From Antedon mediterranea (lineage: Eukaryota; Echinodermata; Crinoidea; Comatulida; Antedonidae): DNA of 64,000 nucleotides. Numbering within the stretch: the stretch's first letter is position 1; every line of letters starts with the position of its first letter. A program made the translations under genes and the position numbers. This document shows positions 35,029-46,989 of the stretch, in pieces. The DNA lies in the NCBI RefSeq assembly GCF_964355755.1, contig NC_092676.1, forward strand, positions 8,846,288-8,910,287. Reading direction: 5' to 3'. The notes under the pieces are model-generated. The model was not told the origin of the DNA. It worked only from the letters and a program-made list of their open reading frames with translations, and did not search any database.

Positions 35029-37735
35029 AAGAAGCATTTTTGGGTAGAAGCTGGGATCCACTTGATTTAGGATATTTTGACCTCGCTGATTACGAATATG
35101 GCGGATCCCAAGCGAAATTCGGCCATCTAAGCCCTTAATTTGCATAATTAAAAATGGCGGCCATTTTTTATAATTACCCTATATCTCGAGAACCACTAGT
35201 CACAGATAATTAATTTTTGTCTCAAAATGTTTTAAATATATGTTTTTATATTCACTTTAATGACAAATTTTCTCAAAAAATGGATGCAAGTCTTATTTCT
35301 GACATTTTGACCTTTGACCTTGATTTATCGTATCTCAGTAACCAATAATCGGAGAGACACGAAATAGGGCTCAAATTTTTCAGAAACTATACATTCATAT
35401 TTATTATAATGAAATGTTTTTACAAAAAATGGCCGATTCTACAACTATTGACCTTTGAACTATTAGTCAAATATAATAATATAACTTTGAAAATTGTGGT
35501 CTTATGATTTTTTTTTCTTTTTAAATTGTTTAAAACATGTGTGTTTCTATCCAGTCTAATGGCACATTTTGTACAAGAATGGCCGATAGTATGGTTATTA
35601 ACCTTTAAACTATAGCATAAGCCTACTGTATACTAAATATAATATAATTGCATAACTATGAAATTATTTATACACAATAATAATTAGTAAAATTATAAAA
35701 TTCACTGCCATCAAATATTATGTGTTATGATTTATATAGATTTAAAAAAAATTTGAACACGCAAGTTACATTTGTTGAAATTTGAAATTACCTGCCATCA
35801 ATATGATGGAGTATGATTATAGATTTTTTTAAATGTGAACATGTCAGCTACATTTGGAAATTACCTGCCATCAATATGATGAATTATGATTATAGATTTA
35901 AAAAAGAATTTGAACACGTAATCTACATTTGAAAATTACCTGCCATCAATATGATGGATTATGATTATAGATTTAAAAAAGAATTTGAACACATCAGCTA
36001 CATTTGGAAATTTGGAAATTACCTGCCATCAATATGATGGATTATGATTGTATAGTAGGCCTACCTGCCATCAATATGATGGATTATGATTATAGATTTA
36101 AAAAAGAATTTGAACACGTACTAAGCTACATTTGAAAATTACCTACCATCAATATGATGGATTATGATTGTATAGATTTAAAAGAAAATGTGAACACGTA
36201 AGCTACATTTGGAATGAACATGTTAAGGGCATCAGTTTAAGATCATTCATGCAAAAAAAACAAAACCGGAGGCATTACCTCCAACAAGCGATGCAGTGCA
36301 CCAACATATAAAAAGAGCACACTTCCAAGCACTCGTATGGAAAAAAGCTGTATCGCCAATCCAGCATTTGCCATCACCAACAGATTTTGGGTGGGAGCTA
36401 TCTAATGGTAAACTTCAACCAGTGCTTCTGAAAAATGAAACTATTCCTACTGCTTCGTTAGAGATGATTTATTGTGGATGCAAGACACGATGCATAACCA
36501 ATAGATGTAGGTGCAAGAAGTCAAAACTACCATGTACAGCTTTATGCCGCTGTAACAACGCTAAAGATGACGGAAACCTTTGCATGAATGATCTTAAACT
36601 GATTCCCTTAACATGTTCATTCCAAATGTAGCTTACGTGTTCACATTTTCTTTTAAATCTATACAATCATAATTCATCATATTGATGGCAGGTAATTTTC
36701 AAATGTAGCTTAGTACGTGTTCAAATTCTTTTTTAAATCTATAATCATAATCCATCATATTGATGGCAGGTAGGCCTCTATACAATCATAATCCATCATA
36801 TTGATGGCAGGTAATTTCCAAATTTCCAAATGTAGCTGATGTGTTCAAATTCTTTTTTAAATCTATAATCATAATCCATCATATTGATGGCAGGTAATTT
36901 CCAAATGTAGCTGACATGTTCACATTTAAAAAAATCTATAATCATACTCCATCATATTGATGGCAGGTAATTTCAAATTTCAAATTTCAACAAATGTAAC
37001 TTGCGCGTTCAATTTTTTTTTAAATCTATATAAATCATAACACATAATATTTGATGGCAATGAATTTTATAATTTTACTAATTATTATTGTGTATAAATA
37101 ATTTCATAGTTATGCAATTATATTATTTAGTATACAGTAGGCCTATGCTATAGTTTAAAGGTCAATAACCATACTATCGGCCATTCTTGTACAAAATGTG
37201 CCATTAGACTGGATAGAAACACACATGTTTTAAACAATTTAAAAAGAAAAAAAAATTCATAAGACCACAATTTTCAAAGTTATATTATTATATTTGACTA
37301 ATAGTTCAAAGGTCAATAGTTGTAGAATCGGCCATTTTTTGTAAAAACATTTCATTATAATAAATATGAATGTATAGTTTCTGAACAATTTGAGCCCTAT
37401 TTCGTGTCTCTCCGATTATTGGTTACTGAGATACGATAAATTAAGGTCAAAGGTCAAAATGTCAGAAATAAGACTTGCATCCATTTTTTGAGAAAATGTG
37501 TCATTAAAGTGAATATAAAAACATATATTTAAAACATTTTGAGACCAAAATTAATTATCTGTGACTAGTGGTTCTCGAGATATAGGGTAATTATTAAAAA
37601 TGGCCGCCATTTTTAATTATGCAAATTAAGGGCTTAGATGGCCGAATTTCGCTTGGGATCCGCCATATTCGTAATCAGTGAGGTCGAAATATCCTAAATC
37701 AAGTGGATCCCAGCTTCTACCCAAAAATGCTTCTT
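35029..37735. repeat. Large palindrome: arms of about 1.2 kb around a 327-bp spacer
   Basis: The left arm 35029-36253 is the near-perfect inverse of the right arm 36581-37735 (for example AGAAGCATTTTTGGGTAGAA against TTCTACCCAAAAATGCTTCT). Both arms carry mirrored arrays of a 75-80-bp unit with CCATCAATATGATGGATTAT (35790-36190 and 36650-36970). The longer left arm is explained by small indels. The spacer holds a CXC-type reading frame. The structure resembles a foldback or long-TIR DNA transposon. Confidence 0.93.
36254..36631 (+). pseudogene. CXC-type cysteine-cluster C-terminus of a transposon-like protein
   Basis: The open frame starts upstream of the first Met (EALPPTSDAVHQHIKRAHFQ from about 36270), continues through ALVWKKA and DFGW, and ends with CGCKTRCITNRCRCKKSK then CTALCRC. 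The spacing resembles tesmin/TSO1-like CXC motifs. The LPPTSDAVxQHI...VW...FGW block plus the Cys cluster is, from memory, typical of large families of uncharacterised, transposon-like proteins in invertebrate genomes. It is only the C-terminal part, and its last 17 codons run into the right palindrome arm. The fragment at 45151 belongs to the same family. No catalytic domain is visible. Confidence 0.6.
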
Positions 37736-37870
37736 GATTCGTTTTCTAGGCCGTTTTTTTGAGAAATGGAACCTGTCTATTACGGTACTTTACATCCTAA
37801 AGACACTAAATCAGCTGGAATTTTGCTTTTAACAAAAAAATGACACGAAATTACATAGTGGCCTACACTA

Positions 37871-38303
37871 TTTGTCAGACTATCTATGAGTCATGCAACT
37901 AGATAGTGAAATCAATTAGGATTTCCTTTAGCAAAAATACCAATTATATTTTACAGCAATAGAGTAATATACAAAGCTGGGACAACAAATGGTGTTTTAT
38001 AGTTTGCCGTGGTAATGCTTCTGCGTCTCATATCCACGACAATTGTACGTACTGAAAAATAGGTCTAACGTAATAGGTTTGGAAATAAATTAAAGATAAA
38101 GTTTCAAGCATCACACCAGCCGTCAATACGGTAAAGGTTCGATCGTGTGCGGCAGACACCTGTAAAGGATTTCTCTATGTGTTCAACTTTTTATTTGGGA
38201 TGAGTTCAATAATTTAGGCCTAGAGCATGCATAATTAAACATAGTAAAGAGAAGACATCCTATCACCTTCTCGTGAACCGAACGAGGGTGGTCATGCTAC
38301 ACA
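37871..38303. repeat. Repeat A, second direct copy
   Basis: Matches 30511-30882 in the same orientation, from TTTGTCAGACTATC to CATGCTACACA, with a 67-bp insertion at 38041-38107. It starts 135 bp after the palindrome. Confidence 0.8.
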
Positions 38304-38339
38304 ATCACCCCAAATCACAGAGGAAATGAACATTAAGAG

Positions 38340-38884
38340 GCAATGTTTTCAAAAACATGGCGAAGTACATACTTAATGAGAAATAGTACTCGGAGAGAAA
38401 ACAAAACATTGAAGATGAATCAGAGCGAACTGTATGTACTGCAGCAAATATCTTACGAGCAGAAATAAGAGAAAGTAAGTACAACACTGAATCATATCCC
38501 ATGAATGAAGACATCGGCAATATGGAACGAGGCAAAATGTGGATACCACGTTCATTTACAAACTTTTTTGAAATATTTGATTTCATCAGAACTGAAGCAG
38601 AACACAATCACTCACACGAAACCAACATACAATGTATGTTTTAGATGGAGGAGCTCTTACACAGAGTTAAATGGGCAAAAGGGGCAACATAAAAAGATAT
38701 AGCCATGCAGTATGTGAGTTATGTTCGTAAAAAAATTGGAGATTCATGCATTGTGTTTGATGGGTATGAAAAAAGACCATGAGCATCAAAGGCGTGTTGG
38801 AAGAACATCCGCCGTTATTCAACTGAATGAATTAATGCAAGCACATCGTAATCAGCACATATTTCTATCGAATGAGTTTCTGAG
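38340..38884 (+). pseudogene. Broken middle part of the same uncharacterised transposon-like protein family
   Basis: The plus-strand frames read WIPRSFTNFFEIFDFIRTE, HRVKWAKGAT, IAMQYVSYVRKKIGDSCIV then FDGYEK, and after a frameshift KDHEHQRRVGRTSA then IQLNELMQAHRNQH. The VxFDGY...KDHEHQRR signature belongs, by recognition from memory, to the multi-copy family whose C-terminus carries the LPPTSDAV and CXC blocks. There are at least two stops and one frameshift. The order relative to the C-terminal piece at 36254 is reversed, so they are separate copies or rearranged. Confidence 0.55.
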
Positions 38885-39137
38885 TTCTGGTACAAGTTTT
38901 GTTGCTCGTTGTTGGATTTCTCAAGTTTATTGATGTCTTGTTGTAGATATGGTGACTAGGCTTGAACTGCATACTCCATAATCGGACGCACAAGAGAAGT
39001 ATAAAGCGACATGAACATCTGTTTATCCATATATGTAAAGGATTTCCGTATTTGGCCTACAATTGAATTGGCTTTGGCTGCAACTTTAGAAACTTGTGTC
39101 GACACTTTAAAGTCAGACGTTACATAGACTCCGAGGT
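38885..39137 (-). mobile_element. CR1/jockey-like reverse transcriptase, distal part
   Basis: The minus strand reads LGVYVTSDFKVSTQVSKVAA, then ANSIVGQIRKSF and SLVRPIMEYAVQA, the post-palm part of a non-LTR reverse transcriptase. After it, a TAG replaces an expected Trp codon. It continues the element at 41018-41487, from which it is split by the insertion at 39138-41017. Confidence 0.8.
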
Positions 39138-41017
39138 CAGGCCCGTAGCCAGGGTTTTTTTTTGGGTTTCGGGCGAACCCCCCCTTTTGCGCGAATCCCC
39201 CTTTTACCAGCGAACCCCCCCTTGAAAACAAAGGCCCCTCTTCCAAAATCGTGCAATTAATTATCAATTATATCAGATTTTTTAGTCATTTTACTTCTAT
39301 TGACTATGTTTAAATCGATCGAATATACAGATTGTCCGATGTCAAAGTCACTGCTGAGCGTGAGATCGAGAGATTGTTGAGAGATGATGGTTATAAATAT
39401 GACAGAAAAATGGACTGACCAATCGCGTGCTTCGACCGGGCTTTTCGGAACGCACAAGATCACGTTCAGTTCAGTTCAATCTTTTTGGGGATTTTTATTT
39501 TTTTCCTGGAAATATTTTTCATTAAACCAAAGAATTTCACTGTGTAAACTTTCACTGTGCTGAGTTAAATTGGTACGTGTACGTAGGCCTACCGTATATT
39601 TCGGTGTATAAGACGCACTTTTGACACGCAAATTTCACCTCTAAATGTTACCCTAATTAATTTAATTACCTACTAATATTTAAATTAATTAAAAATAGTG
39701 TACTACTCTGCAATGTAGGCCTAGCTAGTTACTCACTCCTTTATTGAATTTTTAGTTAAGGTAAATTGTCATCCTCGACTGTATTAATTAATATTACAGT
39801 ACGCATTAGATATTCTACCCATGCCTAGTAATACTCTCTGAACTCGCGGGTGTGTATTCTAGCAGCATGCAGCATCACAGCGCAACACATTTATGGAAGA
39901 GTCCATTAATTACGGTGGTGTCACATTTTAATTACACAATAACTATTTCCCTTGATCACGGTGGTTTATTTTTATTACATCTCTATGTCAACAATCACAT
40001 AATTTTATAATCATGTAGGCAATAGTTCGTATGTCAAGCGATATCTAAAAGAGTGTGTTGTTATTGTGTTAAGTAGCTTCCCCTAATCTCATAGTGTATA
40101 TGGCCAACAGTGCTGGCCACCACAGGCAAGGAGCACATGGTTAGTGCTCTCCTCTCCTCATATTGCTGTAATGCATGCATGGAAATAGGAAAGATTTTCA
40201 TATAGGCCTACCCAACATGATATTCCTGGTTCATTATCAGCCCAAAAAACTGAACATCATTTGGATTGATTTATAATGATCATACACACAATAAGAAGGT
40301 ATATATTTAAATAATATGAAATTAAAGTTACTTAAATAGACATAGGCTAGCCCTACCCACACAGTGCATCGTAAGTGAAACAATATGGGGATTTCCCTTT
40401 TCATTGAACATTCAGTTGAAGTAGAGACTGATTACGATGTAATAAAGGCAATCAAACAAAATTATATCATTTGATTCTAATAAATATGTCTCAAATATCG
40501 TTGTTTTATTCTTAAAATACCATTGTTTTGATTGTAAAATGTTTAAATTTCGGCCTAGAAATAAGTGCGTCTTATGCATCGACTACATAAAAAATACTAA
40601 TATTTCAGTCTCCGTTATGGGTGCATCTTATACACAGGTGCGACTTGTACACCGAAATATACGGGTACTATTTGTTTTTATGTTTATAGGATAAGAAATT
40701 ATTTAAGGGCCTAATATAATATACTTTTTTGCAACAATAAAGCTGTATTTCATGATCAGTACTACTAACTTCCATATATACTGTACTATATAATTTCTCT
40801 GCATAACTCAGATTTTAGTAGGTAAAAAATGTCTCTGTAAGCTTATTAAAACAACCGAAATTGCTCTGAGAGCCAAAGCTTCCAGGGGCCTTCGCCCCCC
40901 ACCTCGACCGGGGGCCCTTGGCGGCCCCCTGGCCCCCAGCCTACAGTTGCTCGCTGCGCTCGCAAAATACTTGGTGTCAAGAAAACCCCCCTCTGATGCA
41001 TTCTGGCTACGGGCCTG
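39138..41017. mobile_element. DNA transposon inserted in a reverse transcriptase, 5-bp target duplication
   Basis: Inverted ends CAGGCCCGTAGCCAGG and CTGGCTACGGGCCTG. GAGGT flanks both sides (39133-39137 and 41018-41022), and removing the element restores the reverse transcriptase frame. It has a C/G-rich shoulder (39175-39240 and 40880-40990) and no transposase coding. The TIRs resemble widely spread hAT-like non-autonomous elements, but a 5-bp duplication is not typical of hAT, so the superfamily stays open. Confidence 0.8.
39592..40665. mobile_element. Second DNA transposon nested in the first
   Basis: Inverted ends CCGTATATTTCGGTGTATAA and CGACTTGTACACCGAAATAT then ACGGG, flanked by TA on both sides, 1074 bp. 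It lies wholly inside 39138-41017. No long reading frame is visible. Confidence 0.75.
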
Positions 41018-41487
41018 GAGGTCTTTCTCAGCAGAGGTTGTATCAAGAACTGTACCATCAATTGAATAAGTGTGTTTTGGATTTCTATTTCCAATGTGCA
41101 TTACTTTACATTTAGATTTACTAAACTCCAGTAGCCACTTCTTACTCCACTGCTCAAGTTTACTCAAATCATTCTGCAGGGCATCTCGGTCGTTAACTGA
41201 ATCAATCTTACGATAAATCTTAGCATCGTCTGCAAATAGTTTACCATCTGATTCAATATTATCAAGTAGATCGTTGATGTAGACTAAAAAAATAAAGCCG
41301 GACCAATAACTGTGCCTTGAGGCACGCCACTGAACACAGGTAACCAACTTGAAACCGAACCTTTGATTGAAACACATTGACGTCTATTTTCTAAAAATCC
41401 ACTTATCCAACTTAGAATATTACCTTGAATGCCATAAGCTTGCAATTTAATTTTCAGCCTAATGTGCGGAATGTACATAACAAACAA
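41018..41487 (-). mobile_element. CR1/jockey-like reverse transcriptase, catalytic part
   Basis: The minus strand reads GVPQGTVIGPALFF, then LVYINDLLDNIESDGKLF with FADDAK as the catalytic FADD box, then SKLEQWSKKWLLEFSKSKCK and VMHIGNRN. A frameshift separates the two halves at about 41290. The next residues continue at 39137 beyond the inserted transposon. Confidence 0.85.
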
Positions 41488-42811
41488 TTAGAGACCAAAT
41501 TAAAGACTCTACAGTTAACGGTTTCCAAGATATACGATTATAATAAGAGTGGTTTTTTAAGTAAATTGACAAAATAAAAGTAAAACGCGTCTACAAAATT
41601 TTCCCAAGTTGGATTTTTGTCGATTTTGGATATGTTATTCTCCATAAAATTGCGCTTCCAACGATGTAAAAATTTGCTTTGTACCATTTGTTCCCGGTTC
41701 AACCCTTCAACTACCAGACTAATGCTTTTATTACCCCAATCTCAAGTTTCTAATCTATTAAGTATTTTATTGTAGGGCTGTTATGATCCGGGCTTACGGC
41801 AGATTTCATTTTTTGTTGTATAGTTTCTGGATCTGTCGTTGGAATTACCGTTATGCAGGTAAGAATTAAAATATTAAACATAAAAACTTACACATATTAC
41901 TTTTGTAATATAGGATTTATTTCGCAAAAATTCGCTATTGTTGTTATTTAATTCCACACATGTTAGACGTACAGTTTCATGTAATATCAATAAGCAGTAT
42001 GCAGTTTTTAGATGACTTTGCGACATTCAGTTACAATCTGTCTAAGTGAGAGATGCAGAAGTGTTCTTGACACTATAAATAGCTACGGTTGGGTTTGTCG
42101 CCAGCAGACAAGATACCGCATACTGTTTATTGTCACTATACACGATACCGCCAAACGAGAATTAATTTTGATGATTTTAATCCAATAAAAGTACAAGAAA
42201 TATTGGAATTATTACAAATATTAAAGACATTTAAAATAGTATCCGGTGATTTATTACACGTGTTTAGTACAGATAACTATATTATGCTCCTTTTATTTTT
42301 CAGGGTCGTCTTCAAAGGAAGTTCATCAACGAAAATTTTGTAAAAAGGTTAACATAAATCAAGGTTCTTTTTATAACAATAGGTTGTTTTTAACTAAGGT
42401 TTTCGTATTTGTTATGAACAAATAATGACTTTAAATACATCAAATGGAGTAATGACAGAACCTAAGACCTAACAGTAAGCAGGAGGAAAACTATTATGAA
42501 CGATTGTTAAGATTGGAGTTGGAACATAATTAATTTGTGGCAAAAGATGGAGTATTATTACTATAAGAGAACATCTGAATGTGTTTGAATATAATAAATT
42601 ACCATTCCTAACAGTAACACAGTATCATAGTGTCTACATGAATATTCTAGAATAAGAGTATGTTTAGATTTAAGAAACCATGTATAATTAATAAGAACAA
42701 TCAGAACATTCCAGAAGTGCTATTAATAGAAACTGTAATCGTGTAATAATAAGAAGTATAAAGAATGATCTAGAAGGATAGGAGCATCTTGTATATAAAG
42801 GGATGTTTATT
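41488..42811. other. Non-coding, partly repetitive spacer
   Basis: 41480-41700 is an inverted relative of 25420-25640 (TTTCCCAAGTTGGATTTTTG, GACCAAATTAAAGAC). The rest is AT-rich and shows no gene. Confidence 0.45.
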
Positions 42812-43155
42812 TGTTTTTTTATTTATTTGACTTCTCACTAACTCAGTTAGTGAAGGATCTGAACGGACCAACAGGTGGTAAACACCTCTAAAACGGTCCA
42901 GTCCCAATTTGCACAGTGGCTGTGTTTGTGTGGACTAGTACACCGGGGTAACCCCCTACTCGTCTCGAAAGATGTACTAGGTTCTTTAAAGTGCGCATGA
43001 GCTATGTGTACACACTGGACCTACGGTTTATAGTCCTTATCCGAGAAGACTCGTTCTACCACCAGAACCATGGAGTGAGTGAGCCTCAAACCCTTGCCGA
43101 TGTTATGGCTACGTAATTACGGTTCTACTGTCTTAACCGCTCGGCCACTCACTCG
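42812..43155 (-). mobile_element. tRNA-derived SINE, fuller copy
   Basis: On the minus strand the head GAGTGAGTGGCCGAGCGGTT, the B-box GGTTTGAGGCTC and a matching CTCACTC keep the 7-bp acceptor-stem pairing of a Leu/Ser-type tRNA. The body shares ACCGGGGTAACCCCCTACT and TGGACCTACGGTTTATAGTC with 8760-9064. A T-rich stretch at the left is the tail. Confidence 0.8.
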
Positions 43156-43378
43156 TAAACTATTGTAAGGTTGTTGGATATTAGAGGTTGGATATTATAT
43201 TGTAAAAGTCATTGTGAAGCTGTTGTTTAAAGTGCTTACTGGATTTTTGAAAGTTGAAGTTGATTGAAATTAAAGCTTAATTGTTTTGAGTTATTTTACA
43301 ACTTTGCGGATTTTTTGTGTTTACTCTTATGTCACAAGGGAGTTCCTAAAGTATTTTCAACCGCTCAGAAACATACGT

Positions 43379-43981
43379 AAGAGAAGTTCGTGACATTGAA
43401 TCATAGGTAGCCTTGTGCCAATATTGACATGTCAAATCACCTCCACTTCACACACACTTCAATGCAGCTTCATGATACCAATGCAAGACAGTACTTTTAA
43501 AAAATACACTGCAGGCTTTATCAGCGAAAATACTAAATACAAAAACATCGTAAAATCAAATTGTAAAAGCATTATGCAATTTGAAATTTTTGTACAAAAT
43601 TTGGGTTATGACTGGCATTTCTACACCTGCCCTGAAACTGCATTAATGAAATATCCTGACTTCCAAGGGCCCCAACATGAACAAATTCAAAAACACATTA
43701 ATTAATTTAATTTTTAGGAGACCAAAATCAATAGTTTATGGAAACGCTTTTCTCAATTAATAGCAGACTTGAAACATATTTCAGAGGAACACGAAATTAT
43801 AAAATTTGAAGCAGATTCAAAACTATGGTTAGAGGACTGGCGAAGAGCCTACCCATCTAAAGACATATATATGCACGTAATGTGTTCACATGTTGGTGAT
43901 GCTATCAGAAGACATGGGTCATTATCAACATTTTCCCAACAGGGTTATGAAAAGTTAAATGTTACTTTCACTAAAACTTAA
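43379..43981 (+). pseudogene. Transposon-like protein fragment of unknown family
   Basis: Two frames (43415-43705 and 43729-43981) read as one decayed protein. The first contains ENTKYKNIVKSNCKSIMQFE. The second reads SLWKRFSQLIADLKHISEEH, then DIYMHVMCSHVGDAIRRHGS and FSQQGYEKLN. The Y-M-H-x-x-x-x-H...H-G...FSQQGxEKLN layout recurs, as I recall, in repeated uncharacterised proteins of invertebrates. No upstream domain is present here. Confidence 0.45.
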
Positions 43982-44094
43982 ACGCTCAACGGGGCATTTA
44001 GTAGACCGCAGTATAATGGACAATTCCAAGACTTCGTTGAATGAACTTGGTATAAACTCCTTAAGTAGATAAACAGATCGATGGCAACGTATTA

Positions 44095-44392
44095 AAAATC
44101 ATTTTTTAAAAATTGCAAAAGTAATTCCTACTTTCAAAAAAGGGGACCATGATCAATTATCTAAGTATAGGTCTATATCGTTACTTGAACTGTATTTTGT
44201 AAAATCATTGAAAAAATAATGAATTCTAGACTTTATGATTATCTTACACAGTTTGATTTATTAAATGAACACCAGTATGGTTTTTGTAAGCTCCAGTCTA
44301 CTACACATGCTATTGTTGAACTTATTGATAATGCTACCAAATCTTTTGAAAATAAGCCTATGCTGATCATTGAGAATGTTGATAATTCATTA
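44095..44392 (+). mobile_element. Non-LTR reverse transcriptase fragment
   Basis: The plus strand reads KIAKVIPTFKKGDHDQLSKY then RSISLLELYFVKSLKK, and in the next frame MNSRLYDYLTQFDLLNEHQY and GFCKLQSTTHAIVELIDNAT. These are the N-terminal reverse transcriptase blocks of a jockey/CR1-like element (KxxKVIPxFKKGDxxxxxNYRPISLL). One frameshift; no catalytic box present. Confidence 0.75.
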
Positions 44393-44880
44393 TGCACAAA
44401 ATGGTAAGTACGAAATATAAAGTTGGTAATAAGTAAAGTAAGAAGTTATTCTATTATTATACAAGCAGCCAATATTATTGGTCAAGTACCAAACAATAAC
44501 AATTTAGTTTAGAAACGTTATTTGTTGTTTAAAACATTGGCTTGTACTGTCATAAACAGTAGTAATATTCTTTACTGAACTTGACAAAACAAGACAGTAG
44601 GTACAGCTAAGTTTTTCAAATGTATTTAATGTTTGTAGGTAGTCAAGCTTTCACTTGTTGGTGGAAAGACAGTCAAATATACCACAAAAAATCTTGAAAA
44701 ACGAAACTCCAAATATTAAAAGATCTATAGTGTAATTTCATTATATGCGAGTACTGTGCAGTATTGCAATTTTGTTTCATGTCAAAATAATACTGTATAT
44801 CCAGCCGACCTATAAACTAAACACAGCCATCATGTTTATAGATTATATTTATTACATATCTAATTTCTTGTGTCTTTCAG

Positions 44881-45041
44881 GAGCAGTTCGCAGGAACTCT
44901 GCAACTAAAGACTCTTCAATGGAAGAAATATTTATTGCAAAAAAATCTTTTCTTTATAACGCCCGGGATAGAGATGGGGCTCGAGCGTCCAAAGCCACAC
45001 CGGATGAATCTATAGATTTGGATAGTGATGATTTCTTTTAA
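44881..45041 (+). CDS. Possible terminal exon, 53 codons, unknown
   Basis: After a good acceptor (TTGTGTCTTTCAG) the frame reads GAVRRNSATKDSSMEEIFIA and KKSFLYNARDRDGARAS, ending SIDLDSDDFF and TAA. The acidic, polar tail looks like a protein C-terminus. No donor exon could be found upstream with confidence, and flanking pieces are transposon-derived, so this may be the last exon of a transposon gene. Confidence 0.3.
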
Positions 45042-45150
45042 CATTTCTTTTAATATTGATAAATCGGTGATTACTACATACATATGCCAGATTTACGGTT
45101 TCAAGTCGTTAAATGACATAAATTAGGCAAGGTATCAGTCATTCATTAAG

Positions 45151-45576
45151 ATGACAAAGGGTAAGAAGGGTGTTCAGGTGAAGAAAATAAACTGTTCATC
45201 GTTACCGCCATGCAGCAAAACACTTCATCAACATATTTTACGAGAAAACTATATATCTATTGTATGGAGGCGAGCAAACACCCCAGAACCAACAAAACAT
45301 CTGCATCCGCTGAATTTTGGATGGCTTGACGATAGCTTGACGATGAAGATGGTCATTATGTGCCTCGTTGGTTTGAAGGAACATCTCTGCCAGAAGAGCT
45401 GACAGAAGCAGAATGTGAATAAAAAAACGTAGTGAGTGATGAAGCAAAGGATGCAATCGTGAATGATTCCGATACAGATATTTCTAAAGATAGTGAAATA
45501 GAAGACATTGACTATGATAGCCAACCATGGAGTGGTGACAGTGAGAGTGAATATGAGGATGATGATGATCAGTGAT
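45151..45576 (+). pseudogene. Second copy of the LPPxS-type C-terminus, broken
   Basis: It reads SSLPPCSKTLHQHILRENY, SIVWRRANTPEPTKHLHPLN then FGW, aligning with the frame in the palindrome spacer (LPPTSDAVHQHIKRAHF, FGW). An 11-bp duplication (GCTTGACGATA then GCTTGACGATG, near 45323-45344) shifts the frame. In the shifted frame DEDGHYVPRWFEGTSLPEEL follows, then one in-frame TAA, then an acidic tail ending SESEYEDDDDQ. Unlike its relative it lacks the Cys cluster. Confidence 0.5.
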
Positions 45577-46985
45577 AATTAAGACATACAGTGTTTTCGC
45601 TTAATCGGAATTATTTACACTGTATAGCTTTTGTTATTATTTTTACCTTTTAATAATTAAGTAATACAATCATATGGAAACTTATAATTAATATAACAGA
45701 AAGATTTCACATCTATGTAGGCCTAAAGTGAACATCAATATGTTTTTTAGTGAATAAGGAGAATTAATCAATTCAATAGAGAACGCCACTGATACTGACT
45801 ACTACTGAAAAACTTGTTTTATAAGGAATCAATGTTAGAATTGATTGTTAGTTAATACTTTTAGTATCATAGTTCTATATTTTTCAGTTGATATTACTAC
45901 ATTTAAAACTTACTGTTTGTTTTACACACAGTGCATAAATAGTAGATTGTGAAACCAAAGTTTACTATGGATATGATGCAAACATTAACTGGTTAAAGAA
46001 ACACATTATTTTTATATGATTTAAATATATAAATTTCAAATGATAACACTGACAACATATTTATAGTCATACCTTGTAACGGAGTTGTTGGTAGAAATAA
46101 CATGTGTTATTTACTGCATTAAGACTCAAACGTGTTATCACATTTATATGTTCATCATTATGAATTAATCAACACAATCGCATAAAACAGAAATAAATAA
46201 CGGAACGATTCCACATACAGTTTAAAACAAAACGTTGATGATCTAGTCATATACGATTGCCTTGACTTGAACTTGGAAATTATAAAGAATTCATTTTTTA
46301 TAAGAAATCATTTGATCAAGGTTATAATAATTATTATTGTTAGTTAATGCTTCGTGTTATATTTTGAGTTGATGTTACGAAATTTAGTTAGTTGAAACAG
46401 CTTACACACATTAAAAATAGATTGCGAAACCAAATTTAATAATACACTGTCAAACTATAATATTACATACCTGTAATTGAAATGTTATGTATTTGCATTG
46501 AATTTTTAAAAAGGTGTTAACTTGCGTTTATTTAAATCAAGATTGTATTTTAAAAGAAACGTCAGAATTATCAATACATCAATCATTTACCTAGCCTACT
46601 TTAACTTGAAAGTATAGTAAAAAGAATTCATTTTGAAATCAATTCATCTATGTTAAAAATATTAATTTGTTAGTTACGTTTTGAGTTGTTTTTAGTTGAT
46701 GTTACGAAAATTTAGATTTGAAATAACTTAAATTAGATTAAAACCAAACTTAATATAAGTAAACCGCATTCTTTGCATACCTGAAACATTGGTAGGAAAA
46801 TAGTTGTTAACATTTGATATAAAAATCAAGGTACTAAGTATTGTTTTGTACAACATTTTATTAAATTGGGTTTAAATCATAAATTTATTCTAATGTTTTA
46901 TTTGCTTTTTTTTGTTTTTTTTTTTTTGGTAGGGTTTGCGATCATAACAGTTTAAAGGCGTATGCTATTATCCGTGTAATAGCCG
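45577..46985. other. AT-rich spacer
   Basis: No gene found. Loosely similar blocks recur every 250-300 bp (GTTGATGTTACGAAA-like phrases at 46370, 46690 and in weaker form at 45890), suggesting very old tandem duplication. Confidence 0.4.
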
Positions 46986-46989
46986 GAAA

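Noticed and set aside
40808-41020. Extension of the reverse transcriptase frame into 40808-41017
   Set aside because: The reading frame continues by chance into the inserted transposon; homology stops at the GAGGT target duplication.
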